Numbered from the stretch's first letter, positions 44,770 through 53,586 are shown. The stretch: 64,000 bases of DNA from Aciditerrimonas ferrireducens (GCF_023130475.1 NZ_JAKHEX010000001.1:62001-126000), one strand, 5' to 3'. Notes: generated from the letters alone by a model not told the origin. A program made the numbers and translations.

Positions 44770-45960
44770 ATGGGAGGGGCGCGCCCTGATGCCCGGGGAA
44801 GCTGGCGGCGCTGGCTCCGGCCCGTCCTGACCCTGGCGGTCCTGGGCCTCGGGGGCTGGTTCCTCTCCGAGCGGGCCCGGGAGCTCGGCAGCGCCGTCGA
44901 CCGCGTTGGCGACGCCGCGCCGCTCTGGGTGGTCGGGGCGGTGGGCTTCGAGGCTGCCTCCATGGTCGTCTTCGCCCGCCTCCAGCGCTGGCTCCTCCAA
45001 GCCGGCGGGGTCCGGGTCCCCCTCGTCGACATGGTCGAGTTGACCCTGGCCGGCAACGCCCTGGCCGCGACCCTGCCCGGCGGGGTGGCCTGGTCGGCCG
45101 CCTGGGTCTTCGACCAGCTGCGCCGCCGGGGGGTCGAGCGGTTCCTCCGGATCTGGGTCTTCCTGGTCGCCGGGGCGGTCTCCAGCTTCGCCCTCTTCCT
45201 CGTCGTCGCCGTCGGGGTCTGGGCCGCGGGCACCCGAGGCCCGGTGGCCGGCCTCCGCTGGCTCGTGGCTGCCCTGGCCGCCATCCCCCTCCTCCTGGCT
45301 CTCGTCCTCTGGCTCCGCCGCAGCCGCGTCGGCCAGGCCCTCTGGTCGACCGCCGACCGAAGCCTGCGTCGGACCCGGCCCGGGGCCTGGCTGGTGACCC
45401 AGGGCAGTCAGCTGGTCGCCCGGGTCGAGGCCATCCGGTTGAGCCCCCTCGGCTGGCTCGAAGCCCTGGGCCTCGGCCTCGCCAACTGGGTCGACGACTG
45501 CGCCGTGCTCGTGCTCGCCATGGTGGCGCTCCACGTGGCCGTCCCCTGGCGCGGGATCTTCGTCATCTACGGCCTCACCCAGATCGCCGCGGTCCTCCCC
45601 CTCACCCCCGGGGGCCTCGGGGTCGTCGAGGGCAGCCTGGCCGCCCTCCTCACCGCCTACGGGGTCCCCACCAGCCAAGCCTTCGCCGTCGTCATGCTCT
45701 ACCGGCTCATCAGCTTCTGGGGCCTGGTGCCCGTGGGCTGGGGCGCCTGGCTCCTGGTCGACCTCCAGGGGCGCCGGGGCCGTCGCCACCAGCCCCATCC
45801 CTGGGCCACCCGCCAGGAGCACCACCCCCGGCCGGTCGACCGGGAGCTCGTCGACCGGGAGCTCCTCGACCGGGAGCTCGTCGACCGGGAGGGTCCCGCG
45901 CCCAGCGCCACCTCGGAGCCCGGAAGCCCAGCCGGGGCGGGAGTCGGGGCCTGCGGATGA
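44770..45960 (+). CDS. Lysylphosphatidylglycerol synthase TM-region (UPF0104) membrane protein
   Basis: 396 residues with about eight hydrophobic helices, and the family features ELTLAGNALAATLPGGVAWS, WVFLVAGAVSSFALF and LTQIAAVLPLTPGGLGVVEG (PTPGGLG-type motif) of PF03706. The catalytic aminoacyl-transferase domain of MprF is absent, so this is the stand-alone transmembrane (flippase-like) type. The cytoplasmic tail contains four 15-bp repeats encoding VDREL units. ATG 44770; the stop overlaps the next gene start by 4 bases. Confidence 0.8.
   Translation: MGGARPDARGSWRRWLRPVLTLAVLGLGGWFLSERARELGSAVDRVGDAAPLWVVGAVGFEAASMVVFARLQRWLLQAGGVRVPLVDMVELTLAGNALAATLPGGVAWSAAWVFDQLRRRGVERFLRIWVFLVAGAVSSFALFLVVAVGVWAAGTRGPVAGLRWLVAALAAIPLLLALVLWLRRSRVGQALWSTADRSLRRTRPGAWLVTQGSQLVARVEAIRLSPLGWLEALGLGLANWVDDCAVLVLAMVALHVAVPWRGIFVIYGLTQIAAVLPLTPGGLGVVEGSLAALLTAYGVPTSQAFAVVMLYRLISFWGLVPVGWGAWLLVDLQGRRGRRHQPHPWATRQEHHPRPVDRELVDRELLDRELVDREGPAPSATSEPGSPAGAGVGACG
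45835..45894 (+). repeat. Four 15-bp tandem repeats in the UPF0104 tail
   Basis: Unit GTCGACCGGGAGCTC at 45835, 45850, 45865 (one change) and 45880 (last three bases changed). It encodes V/L-D-R-E-L pentapeptides, a highly charged tail. Confidence 0.9.
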
Positions 45961-47564
45961 GCCGGCGAGCTGGGCTCCTGGCGCTCTGCCTGGTCCCCAG
46001 CCTCCTCGAGGGGGCCCTGGTGGGCGCCGGCCTCGCCCCCCTCGGCGCCGCCGGGCTCGCCGCCCAGGCCAACGCCGTCCCCCCCTTCGGGGTCTTCCAG
46101 GACCTCCGCTGGCTCGTCGCCCTCGACCCCTCCTGGACGGTCCTCGCCGGCCTGGTCCCCGCCGTGCTCCTCGCCCGGGGGGTCCTCACCGGGCTCACCT
46201 TGGCGGCCGCCTGGCCCGAGGGCCTTCCCCGCCCCGGCCTCGGTCGGCTCGTGGCCCGCGGCACCCTGGCCAGCGGGCTCGGCGACCTTCTCCTCGCCCC
46301 GAGCGTCGTGGTCCTCTACGGCCTGGCCGTCGTGCCCCTCTCCTGGCTCTTCCTCGCCGCCGTGCCCCTGGCGGTCCTCCTCGCCCTCGTCGCCCACCCC
46401 CTCTGGGTCCAAGCCGGCTGGTGGCGCCGGCCGCTCTCGGCCCGGGCGGTCGGCTGGGTGCTGGCCAGCTTCCTCTGGCTCAGCCTCGCCGGCCTCGCCG
46501 TGACCGCCGCGCCTCGGTTCGCAGCCGCGCCGGTGGCTGGCCTCTTCGGGGCGGCCAACGCCCTCGCCTGGACCGGGCTGGTCCGAGCGGTCGCCGGGCA
46601 GCCCCGCCGGCGGCTCGTCGTGCCCATGGTCCCCGTGGCCCTCGCGGGGCTCGCCGCGCTCGTCGCCCTCGGCACCCTCGGGGGCTTTCGCGCCGCCCGG
46701 GCCGCCGAGACGGCCCGTCTCCGGGTGGCTCCCCCCGCGCGGACGGCCCGTGCACCCGCAGGCCCCGCCCGGGAAGCCGTCCTGATCGTCTCCGGCTACG
46801 GCTCGGCCTGGAACGGCCGCCCGAGCCGTCCCGTGCCGGGCCCCTTCCTCGAGACTCGCTTCTCCTACGCCGGTCTCGGGCCCCGGGGCCGGCCCCTGCC
46901 CTACGACGGGCCCGACACCGCCGCGCCGCTCCCCCTGCTCCTCGCCCGGCTCCGGCAGCAGGTCGTCGTGCTCGGCCGCCGCAGCCACCTCCCGGTCGCC
47001 GTGGTGGCCGACAGCGAAGGGGCCCTGCTGGCCGGCGAGCTCGTCCGCGACGACCCGCCCCGGGACCTGCGGACCGTCGTGTTCCTCAGCCCGCTCCTCG
47101 ACCCGGACCGCCTCACCTACCCCCTCGGGGGTTCGGCCGGTCCCGGCGCGCCCCTCCGCCAGGCCATGACGGTCCTCGCCCAGGCCCTCCAGGGCGCTGC
47201 CCCCGTGGCGCTCTCGCCCCGAAGCCCGTTCCTCGCCTCCGTGGACCGGCAAGCTCGCCAGCTTCGCGGCCTCCTCGCCTGCCCGGTCCCCGGTCTCCGG
47301 GAGCTCGCCGTCCTCCCCCTGGCCGACGCCGTGGCCGCACCCCCCGGGGAGCGCCTCGGGATCCCCGCGGTGGTCGTGCCGGCCTTCCACGGCGGCATGC
47401 TGGCCTTGCCCGTCGTCCAGCGGGTGGTGGCGGACGAGGTGGCAGGCCGGCCCCTACCCCGACTCGGGATCTGGCGGTGGGCGGCCCACGTCGTGGCGGG
47501 GGCGGCGAACGCCTGGCAGGTGCCGACCCCCGGGGCCCCGAGCTGCGGGCGCCCCGGTCGTTGA
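45957..47564 (+). CDS. Membrane protein with C-terminal alpha/beta-hydrolase-like domain
   Basis: 535 residues. The N-terminal half has about six to seven hydrophobic helices (residues 5-270). The C-terminal half (about 275-520) starts EAVLIVSGYGSAWNGR and contains VAVVADSEGALLAGELV, a D-S-E-G variant of the nucleophile elbow GxSxG, then FLSPLLDPDRLTYP and VVVPAFHGGML with a possible catalytic histidine. It looks like a membrane-anchored hydrolase; I do not recognise a named family. ATG 45957 overlaps the preceding stop (ATGA), so the two membrane proteins form an operon. Confidence 0.6.
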   Translation: MSRRAGLLALCLVPSLLEGALVGAGLAPLGAAGLAAQANAVPPFGVFQDLRWLVALDPSWTVLAGLVPAVLLARGVLTGLTLAAAWPEGLPRPGLGRLVARGTLASGLGDLLLAPSVVVLYGLAVVPLSWLFLAAVPLAVLLALVAHPLWVQAGWWRRPLSARAVGWVLASFLWLSLAGLAVTAAPRFAAAPVAGLFGAANALAWTGLVRAVAGQPRRRLVVPMVPVALAGLAALVALGTLGGFRAARAAETARLRVAPPARTARAPAGPAREAVLIVSGYGSAWNGRPSRPVPGPFLETRFSYAGLGPRGRPLPYDGPDTAAPLPLLLARLRQQVVVLGRRSHLPVAVVADSEGALLAGELVRDDPPRDLRTVVFLSPLLDPDRLTYPLGGSAGPGAPLRQAMTVLAQALQGAAPVALSPRSPFLASVDRQARQLRGLLACPVPGLRELAVLPLADAVAAPPGERLGIPAVVVPAFHGGMLALPVVQRVVADEVAGRPLPRLGIWRWAAHVVAGAANAWQVPTPGAPSCGRPGR

Positions 47565-47666
47565 GCAGCCGGCCGGCGCAGGGAGGTGGCCATGCCCTCA
47601 TCGCCGTTGTGGAGTTTGTGTGACATGTTGTGAAAGTGGGTTCGCCGGGCCATCCCCACACCCGGG

Positions 47667-48506
47667 TCAGGTGGGGGGCACCCAACGCCAGGCGAGGCCG
47701 ACGACCCCGGGGCCGGTGTGGGCCACCATGACCGGCCCGAAGCCGCTCAGGAACGCGGTCGTCGGGGGGACGACCGACGCCACGAGATCGAGGGCGGCTT
47801 CGGCGTCCTTCGGGCGCTCGGCGTGGAGAGCGACGACTTCGAGTCCGTGGTCCGGGCGCCGGCCGGCGAGGACCCGGCGGGCCAGGGCACGGAGGGCCCG
47901 GGGTCGGGAGCGGAGGGGTCGGAGGGGTCGGGGCCCGGCCGGGGTGAGCTCGAAGAGGAGGAGCACACCGGCCGCCAGCCCGAGGCGGGCGACCGGGGCG
48001 GGGAGGCGGCCCGAGGCCCGGAGCCAGTCGAGCTGTTCGACGAGGGCGACGAGGCGGACTTGGGTGGCGGCGCGGCGGGCGGCCACGGCCACGGCTTCGA
48101 GGTCGGCGCCGGCTCGGGCCGCCCGGGCGGCGGCGAGGACGACGAGGGCCTGGGCGCCGGCGGCCGTGCCGGAGTCGACGACGACCACGGGGAGGGTGGG
48201 GCGGAGGAGCGTGGCCGCGGCGTGGGCCGCCTGAGCGGAGGCCGAGTAGCGGCTGGCGACGGTCACGACCACCGCCCCCTCGGGCCCGGCGTGGGCCTGG
48301 AGGGCCGAGAGGTAGGCGCCGGGCGGGGGCGCGGCGGACTGGATGCTGCCGGGGGGCTGGGTGGCGAGGAAGCCGTCGGGGAGCTGGTCCTCGTTGACGG
48401 TGCGGTCGGCGAGGGCGATCTGGAAGGGCACCTGGACGACGCCGGCCTCCTCCGCCAGGGCCGGGGGGAGGGCCGCGGCGGCGTCGCTGAGGACGGCCAC
48501 GGGCAC
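47667..48506 (-). CDS. DegV-family fatty-acid-binding protein
   Basis: 279 residues. DegV layout: VAVLSDAAAALPPALAEEAG at the start, VPFQIALADRTVNEDQLPDG, then PPPGAYLSALQ, VVTVASRYSASAQAAH (second conserved serine region), VVVDSGTAAGAQALVVLAAA and VEQLDWLRASGRLP. DegV/FakB proteins bind a fatty acid and, with a FakA kinase, phosphorylate it. No fakA gene is present in this window. GTG 48506 follows TAGCCT with 7 bases between, a leaderless start; the frame upstream is open but overlaps the PlsY-like gene. Convergent with the membrane hydrolase gene. Confidence 0.87.
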   Translation of the reverse strand: MPVAVLSDAAAALPPALAEEAGVVQVPFQIALADRTVNEDQLPDGFLATQPPGSIQSAAPPPGAYLSALQAHAGPEGAVVVTVASRYSASAQAAHAAATLLRPTLPVVVVDSGTAAGAQALVVLAAARAARAGADLEAVAVAARRAATQVRLVALVEQLDWLRASGRLPAPVARLGLAAGVLLLFELTPAGPRPLRPLRSRPRALRALARRVLAGRRPDHGLEVVALHAERPKDAEAALDLVASVVPPTTAFLSGFGPVMVAHTGPGVVGLAWRWVPPT

Positions 48507-48513
48507 GGCGGGG

Positions 48514-48519
48514 AGGCTA
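48514..48519 (-). promoter_or_regulatory. -10 box of leaderless degV
   Basis: On the minus strand TAGCCT (48519-48514) ends 7 bases before GTG 48506. It overlaps the stop codon of the upstream PlsY-like gene, just as the rimO -10 box overlaps its upstream stop. Confidence 0.5.
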
Positions 48520-49137
48520 GCGGTCGTGTCCTGGGGGGTCTTGGTCGAGGAGGAGGCGCCGGAGGAGGGCCGGGAGGTGGGGGCCAGGGGGGAGCGGCCG
48601 ATTGCCGGCGAGGCGCTTGGCGAGCATGGGGCCGGCGACGGCCAGGCCGAGGAGGACCCCGGGGGTACCGCGGCGGCGGGCGAGCCAGGCGGGCAGGGCG
48701 AGGGCGGCGAGGCCGACGAGGAGACCGGTCTGGCGGAGGAGGCGGCCGAGGCCGAGGCCGGCGGCGAGGAGGGCGGCCCCCTCGGGGGCGGCGAGGAGCA
48801 GGCCGCCGAGGGCTGGGGCGACGCCGCGCCCACCGGCGCCCCGGAGCCAGGGGGACCAGTTGTGGCCGGTGAGGGCCAGGGCGAGGGCAGCGGCCGCAAG
48901 GCCGGGTCGACGGGGCCCGGCCAGGGCGGGGCCGAGGGCCCCCTTGGCGAGCTCGAGGCAGCCGGCGACGGCGAGGGGACGGAACCCGGCGACCTGGTAG
49001 AGGGCGGTGCCAGAGACGGTGCCGGTGCCGACCCGGCGCAGGTCGACGCCAGCGGCGAGGCGGGCGGCGAGGCCGCTGATGGGGAGGGAGCCAGCGAGGT
49101 AGGCGGCGGGGGGGACGAGCAGGGCGCGGCGGTCCAC
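48517..49137 (-). CDS. PlsY-like glycerol-3-phosphate acyltransferase
   Basis: 206 residues, hydrophobic with about five helices. Motif 1 AYLAGSLPISGLAARLAAGV, motif 2 DLRRVGTGTVSGTALYQVAG and motif 3 GHNWSPWLRGAGGRGVAPAL correspond to the three PlsY active-site loops, but motif 2 lacks the usual GSGNxGATN pattern (GTGTVSGT) and motif 3 has AGGRGV instead of KGGKGV. It would acylate glycerol-3-phosphate using acyl-phosphate. DegV, which supplies acyl-phosphate via FakA in other bacteria, is the next gene, so the pair makes biochemical sense. GTG 49137. The divergence leaves some doubt that it is catalytically standard. Confidence 0.75.
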   Translation of the reverse strand: MDRRALLVPPAAYLAGSLPISGLAARLAAGVDLRRVGTGTVSGTALYQVAGFRPLAVAGCLELAKGALGPALAGPRRPGLAAAALALALTGHNWSPWLRGAGGRGVAPALGGLLLAAPEGAALLAAGLGLGRLLRQTGLLVGLAALALPAWLARRRGTPGVLLGLAVAGPMLAKRLAGNRPLPPGPHLPALLRRLLLDQDPPGHDR

Positions 49138-49219
49138 GGGCCCCAGGGTGCCACGGCCCCGCGCCGACCCGGCGGGGGCGCGGTGCGGGGCCGACCAGCG
49201 AGCCGGCCGCCCCGAGGGC

Positions 49220-49225
49220 TATGGT
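49220..49225 (+). promoter_or_regulatory. -10 box of leaderless gtrA-like gene
   Basis: TATGGT ends 7 bases before ATG 49233. An in-frame ATG at 49221 lies inside this box, so it is a less likely start. Confidence 0.5.
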
Positions 49226-49232
49226 GTTGCAA

Positions 49233-49898
49233 ATGCGTTACGGCCCTGCTTGGTGGTGGCGCGCCGCCCGGAGTCCCCTCGGCCAGAAGCTGATTCGCTA
49301 CTGCCTGGGTTCGGTGGTGACGACCGTCATCTCGTTCACCGTGCTGTCGGTGAGCTACGGGGTGCTGCACCTGTGGGACGCGGTGGCCGACACGCTGCTG
49401 GCGAACATCGTGGCCACGGTGCCGGGCTACTGGTTGAACCGGACCTGGACGTGGGGCCGGACGGGGCGGTCGGACCCGTGGCGAGAAGTGGTGCCCTACT
49501 GGGTGCTGTCGCTGCTCGGGATCGCGATCTCGATGGGCACGGCCGACCTGGCCGGCCGGTTGGCGACCAGCCACCACCTGCCGGCGCTGGCGGCGACGGC
49601 GCTCGTGGACGGGGCGAACCTGGTGGCCTGGAGCGGGGTGTTCGTCGGGAAGTACCTGCTGTTCGACCGGATGTTCCGGGGGGTGGCCGAGGCGATGGAC
49701 CAGCGGGCCGGGCGGGGCGTCGCGACGGCGTTGCGGGCGCTCGAGGTCGAGGGGCGCATGGAGCCGGGGCTCGAGGCGGCGAGCCCGGCCGTGGTGGGCG
49801 AGCCGATCGGGCTGCTGCGGCTCCCAGGCGCCCTGGAGGACACGGGGGTCGGTTCGGAGCTGGACCCGCCAGCCGAGGCGGCGGTCGGCGGGCGCTAG
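49233..49898 (+). CDS. GtrA-family membrane protein
   Basis: 221 residues. Four hydrophobic helices in the first 150 residues with the family pattern LIRYCLGSVVTTVISFTVLS, VATVPGYWLNRTWTWGR and VFVGKYLLFDRMF. GtrA proteins are thought to move polyprenyl-linked sugars across the membrane for cell-surface glycosylation. The C-terminal about 70 residues are polar, Gly/Pro/Ala-rich and extend beyond the family length. ATG 49233 is chosen because TATGGT sits 7 bases before it. zwf follows 13 bp downstream. Confidence 0.82.
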   Translation: MRYGPAWWWRAARSPLGQKLIRYCLGSVVTTVISFTVLSVSYGVLHLWDAVADTLLANIVATVPGYWLNRTWTWGRTGRSDPWREVVPYWVLSLLGIAISMGTADLAGRLATSHHLPALAATALVDGANLVAWSGVFVGKYLLFDRMFRGVAEAMDQRAGRGVATALRALEVEGRMEPGLEAASPAVVGEPIGLLRLPGALEDTGVGSELDPPAEAAVGGR

Positions 49899-49911
49899 GG
49901 AGCGAGGGGCG

Positions 49912-51411
49912 ATGGCCGGGGCAGGAGGGCCGGCCGATCGGGCCCGCTCGACGGTCGGAGTGGAGGCGGTCGAGCCCGAGCCGCACGTGGTGGTGCTCTT
50001 CGGGGCCACCGGGGACCTGGCCCGACGGAAGCTGCTGCCAGGCTTGTTGCACCTGCAGGCGGCGGGCCTGCTGCCGCCGTGCCGGGTGGTAGGGACGGCC
50101 CTGGAGGACCTCGGGGACGACGGGTTCCGGGCCCTTGCCCAGGCGGCGTGCGAACGGTTCGGGCGGCCCGAGGTGCCCCTGGAGGCCCGGCAAGCGTTCT
50201 TGGGGTGCCTGCGCTACGTGCCGACGGGCGCAGGCCCTGAGGCCCTGGCGGCTGCGGTGGGGAAGGCCCGAGAGGAGCTGCCGGGCTGGCCCCGGCTGCT
50301 GCACTACCTGAGCATCCCGCCGCAGGCCATGGCGGCGGTGGTGGACCTGCTGGCCAAGGCCAAGCTGGTGGAGCGGGCCCGGATCGTCATGGAGAAGCCC
50401 TTCGGGACCGACCTGGCCTCGGCCCGGGCGCTGAACGAGGTGGTGCACCGGGTGTTCGAGGAGCCCCAGGTGTTCCGGATCGACCACTTCCTGGGCAAGG
50501 AAGCGGCGCTGAACATCTTGGCGTTCCGGTTCGCCAACGGGCTCTTCGAGCCGATCTGGAACCGGCACCACATCGACCATGTGCAGATCGACGTGCCCGA
50601 GACGCTGACGGTCGACGAGCGGGCCGGGTTCTACGACCAGACGGGCGCGTTCCGGGACATGGTGGTGACCCACCTGTTCCAGATCCTGGCTTTTGTGGCC
50701 ATGGAGCCGCCGGTGGCCTTCGACCCGCCGAGCATCGACCAGGAGCGGACGAAGGTGTTCCGGTCGCTGCGGCCCATCGACCCGAAGCAGGTGGTGCGGG
50801 GGCAGTACGAGGGGTATCGAGCGATTGCGGGGGTGGACGCCGACTCGCAGACCGAGACGTTCGTGGCGCTGCGCTGCGAGGTGGACAACTGGCGGTGGGC
50901 CGGGGTGCCGTTCTTCCTGCGGACCGGCAAGGCCATGGCCGAGGGGGCCCGGATCATCTCGATCGCCTTCCGGGAGCCGCCGAAGAGCATGTTCCCGGCG
51001 GGGTCGGGGATCGGGGAGCGGGGGCCGGACCACTTGACCTTCGACCTGGACGACGACGCTCGCCTCTCGCTGTCGTTCTACGGGAAGCGGCCGGGCCGGG
51101 GCATGGCCCTGGACAAGCTGAGCCTGCAGTTCGCCCTGCACGAGACCGGCTACCAGCGGGACGTGCTGGAGGCCTACGAGCGGCTGGTACTGGAGGCCAT
51201 GGTGGGGGACCGGACGCTGTTCGCTTCGGCCGAGGGCATCGAGCGGCTCTGGGAGCTCTCGGCGCCGTTGCTGGAGCAGCCCCCACCGCTCGAGCCCTAC
51301 CCGGTGGGCAGCTGGGGCCCCTCGTCGATCGGTCGGCTGGTCGCGCCGCGGACGTGGCGGTTGCCCTTCGAGCGGCCCTGGCGCCAGCCCCGGACCAGCG
51401 GGACGGCCTGA
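49912..51411 (+). CDS. zwf: Glucose-6-phosphate 1-dehydrogenase
   Basis: 499 residues. First enzyme of the oxidative pentose phosphate pathway, making 6-phosphogluconolactone and NADPH. Dinucleotide motif LFGATGDLARRKLLPGLLHL, catalytic signature FRIDHFLGKEAALNILAFRF (active-site His in DHFLGKE), VMEKPFGTDLASA and the C-terminal AYERLVLEAMVGDRTLF are intact. ATG 49912 has GGGAGCGAGGGG upstream. The fused isomerase-lactonase gene lies 5 kb downstream, so the early pathway steps are close together; no gnd or opcA gene is seen here. Confidence 0.95.
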   Translation: MAGAGGPADRARSTVGVEAVEPEPHVVVLFGATGDLARRKLLPGLLHLQAAGLLPPCRVVGTALEDLGDDGFRALAQAACERFGRPEVPLEARQAFLGCLRYVPTGAGPEALAAAVGKAREELPGWPRLLHYLSIPPQAMAAVVDLLAKAKLVERARIVMEKPFGTDLASARALNEVVHRVFEEPQVFRIDHFLGKEAALNILAFRFANGLFEPIWNRHHIDHVQIDVPETLTVDERAGFYDQTGAFRDMVVTHLFQILAFVAMEPPVAFDPPSIDQERTKVFRSLRPIDPKQVVRGQYEGYRAIAGVDADSQTETFVALRCEVDNWRWAGVPFFLRTGKAMAEGARIISIAFREPPKSMFPAGSGIGERGPDHLTFDLDDDARLSLSFYGKRPGRGMALDKLSLQFALHETGYQRDVLEAYERLVLEAMVGDRTLFASAEGIERLWELSAPLLEQPPPLEPYPVGSWGPSSIGRLVAPRTWRLPFERPWRQPRTSGTA

Positions 51412-51570
51412 GCCGGCACCGCACGCTCGACGCCGGGGAGCCGGCCGGGTTCCTGTGGAGGTCCTGTGGACCTCGGCGGGACCGGAATGGGGCCGGGAGC
51501 GGTCGACGTTGACCAAGGCGTCGTGGGATGCTGGCTGGGCGGACCCGGCCGGCGGAAGGAGAGCGGCGTC

Positions 51571-52758
51571 ATGACCGAGAGCATCCGGTTGGGGCGGATC
51601 CGAGGTATTCGGCTGGGGGCCAACTGGAGCGTCCTGGTGGTCGCCGTGCTGGTCGGCGTGGGCCTGGGGGAACGGGTCCTGCCGAGCATCGAGCCGGGCC
51701 TGTCCGGGGTGTGGTACGGGGTGGCGGCCTGCGGGGTCACCCTGGCCTTCCTGGCGGGCATCGTGGCCCACGAGCTGGGTCATGCGGTGGTGGCCCGTCG
51801 GCAAGGGTTGCGGGTCGAGGGCGTGGTGATCTGGGCGCTAGGGGGCTTCACCTCGATCGACGGCCAGCCGGAGCGGCCGGGGGGCGAGCTGGCCCTCTCG
51901 GGGGTGGGTCCCCTGGTGTCGCTGGTGGTCGGTGGGGTGCTGCTGGGCCTGGGAGCCGGCGTGGAGGCGCTTGGGGCACCCCGGTTGGCCGCCGGGAGCC
52001 TGGCGTGGCTGGGCGGGTTGAACCTGCTGCTGGCCGCGCTGAACGCCTTGCCGATCTCCCCGCTGGACGGTGGGCGGGTCCTGCACGCCGGGCTCTGGCG
52101 GCTCTTCGGGGATCGGCTGCGGGCCACGGTGGTGACGACCGCCGTGGGCCAGGTGGTCGGCTACGCCACGCTGGCGGTCGGCATGGTGCTGCTCGTGCTG
52201 GGCAACCTCGAGGGACTCTGGCTGGGGGCCACGGGGCTGTTCGTCGGTGCCGGGGCCACCGCCGAGCGTCGCCAGGGGGTGCTGCTGGCCACCGTGGGGG
52301 ATCGGACGGTCGGGCAGGTCATGGCGCCGGTGGCCCCGACGACGGTGCCGGACTGGTGGACGGTGGAGAGCGCCTGTCGAGAGGGGCCCTTGGCCGAGGG
52401 CTGGCCGGTGGCCGTGCTGCACGACTGGCAGGGCGACCCGTCGGGGCTGGTGGCCGGGGGGCAGTTGCTGGCCGTGCCGCCCTCCCTGCGGGACCAGGTG
52501 CGGCTGCGGGAGCTGGCGTGGCCGGCCCGCTCGGTGGTGACCACCCGGCCCGACGAGCCGGTCGTCGAGCTGCTCCAGCGCTGGACCCCGGAGACGCACT
52601 GGGCGGTGGCCCTGGCGGAGGGCCGGCCGGTCGGGGCGCTCTCGGTCGGGGACCTCGAGGCCCTCTTGGCCGGCCGGTTTCCCACCCCGCCGTGGGTCGC
52701 CGGGCCGGCCGACCGGGCCAGCCAAGGGCCGGCGCCGGTCGCCGGGAACTGGCGCTGA
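51571..52758 (+). CDS. Site-2 protease family zinc metalloprotease (M50) with CBS-like domain
   Basis: 395 residues. About six hydrophobic helices carry the two M50 motifs: GIVAHELGHAVVARR (HExxH-type zinc site) and ALPISPLDGGRVLHAG (NxxPxxPLDGG, third ligand Asp). The C-terminal about 160 residues resemble a CBS pair (TVGQVMAPVAPTTVP, VVTTRPDEPVVELLQRW, VGALSVGDLEALLAG), as in the mycobacterial Rip3-like and FtsH-independent S2P proteins. It cuts membrane-spanning substrates; the substrate is unknown. ATG 51571 has GGAAGGAGAG upstream; the frame is open to 51466 but the first residues there do not look coding. Confidence 0.88.
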   Translation: MTESIRLGRIRGIRLGANWSVLVVAVLVGVGLGERVLPSIEPGLSGVWYGVAACGVTLAFLAGIVAHELGHAVVARRQGLRVEGVVIWALGGFTSIDGQPERPGGELALSGVGPLVSLVVGGVLLGLGAGVEALGAPRLAAGSLAWLGGLNLLLAALNALPISPLDGGRVLHAGLWRLFGDRLRATVVTTAVGQVVGYATLAVGMVLLVLGNLEGLWLGATGLFVGAGATAERRQGVLLATVGDRTVGQVMAPVAPTTVPDWWTVESACREGPLAEGWPVAVLHDWQGDPSGLVAGGQLLAVPPSLRDQVRLRELAWPARSVVTTRPDEPVVELLQRWTPETHWAVALAEGRPVGALSVGDLEALLAGRFPTPPWVAGPADRASQGPAPVAGNWR

Positions 52759-52821
52759 GGCCGGCCGCCCGGCCGGGGCCCGCCTTGCCCCAAAGTGACA
52801 GTTTCTGCAAGGCTGCAGGGC

Positions 52822-53586
52822 GTGCAGGATGCGTGGGAGGGCGTGGAGGTCGACCCCGACGCCCCCAGCGATGGCCCCCGGGGATTGCGGGAGCGCAAGA
52901 AGTTGGCGACCCGGCGGGCGCTGCGGCGGGCGGCCCTGGAGCTGGCCCTGGCGAAGGGTCCGGCGGCGGTCACGGTGGAAGCCATCGCCGAGGCGGCCGG
53001 GGTCGCCCCGCGCACGTTCTTCAACTACTTCAGCGCCAAGGAGGAGGCGCTGGTCGGTCCGGGGGAGCCCCTGGCGGCGGCCCTCGCCGCTGAGGTCCGG
53101 TCCCGGCCGGTCGAGGAACCGGCGCTGTGGGCCATCGGCGAGGTCATCGCCGGGCGCCTCGAGGGTCTGCGGAGCCGGCCCGAGCAGCTGGCCCTCTGGC
53201 GGGCCCAGGCCCGACTGGTCCGGGAGCACCCGGGGACGCTCCTTCCGTGGCAGCTGGCGGCGTTCGCCGCCTTGGAGGAGACCCTAGCGGCGGCCGTGGC
53301 CGAGCGGCTGCCCGTCGGGTGGGGGGGTGCCGAAGCCCGGGCGCTCGGGCGTCTGGCGGCCGGAACGGCGATGGGGGCCGCCCGGGTGGTCCTCGACGAG
53401 GTCCTGGACGACGCCGTCGGGGACCCGGGGGACCTGGGGGCGAGCTACCGGCGGGTCCTGGCCAGCCTGCCGGCTCTGGTCGGTGAGTCCCAGGGGTCCG
53501 GCGCGCCCCGCGTCCGGGGCGGTCACCGGCAAACGGCCAGGGGTCGGGGGGTCCGGGGGGCGAGGACGAGGACGAAGGAGCGATGA
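52822..53586 (+). CDS. TetR-family transcriptional regulator
   Basis: About 254 residues. The N-terminal HTH reads RERKKLATRRALRRAALELA ... TVEAIAEAAGVAPRTFFNYF with the usual FNYFSAKEEAL ending. The ligand domain is helical, and the last about 40 residues are Arg/Gly-rich and probably disordered. The stop overlaps the ATG of the MMPL gene (ATGA at 53583), so it most likely controls that transporter. GTG 52822 gives the standard short lead before the HTH; GTG 52795 is an alternative. The upstream sequence around 52797-52818 (CAGTTTCTGCAAGGCTGCAG) is comparatively AT-rich and may hold its operator. Confidence 0.85.
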   Translation: MQDAWEGVEVDPDAPSDGPRGLRERKKLATRRALRRAALELALAKGPAAVTVEAIAEAAGVAPRTFFNYFSAKEEALVGPGEPLAAALAAEVRSRPVEEPALWAIGEVIAGRLEGLRSRPEQLALWRAQARLVREHPGTLLPWQLAAFAALEETLAAAVAERLPVGWGGAEARALGRLAAGTAMGAARVVLDEVLDDAVGDPGDLGASYRRVLASLPALVGESQGSGAPRVRGGHRQTARGRGVRGARTRTKER

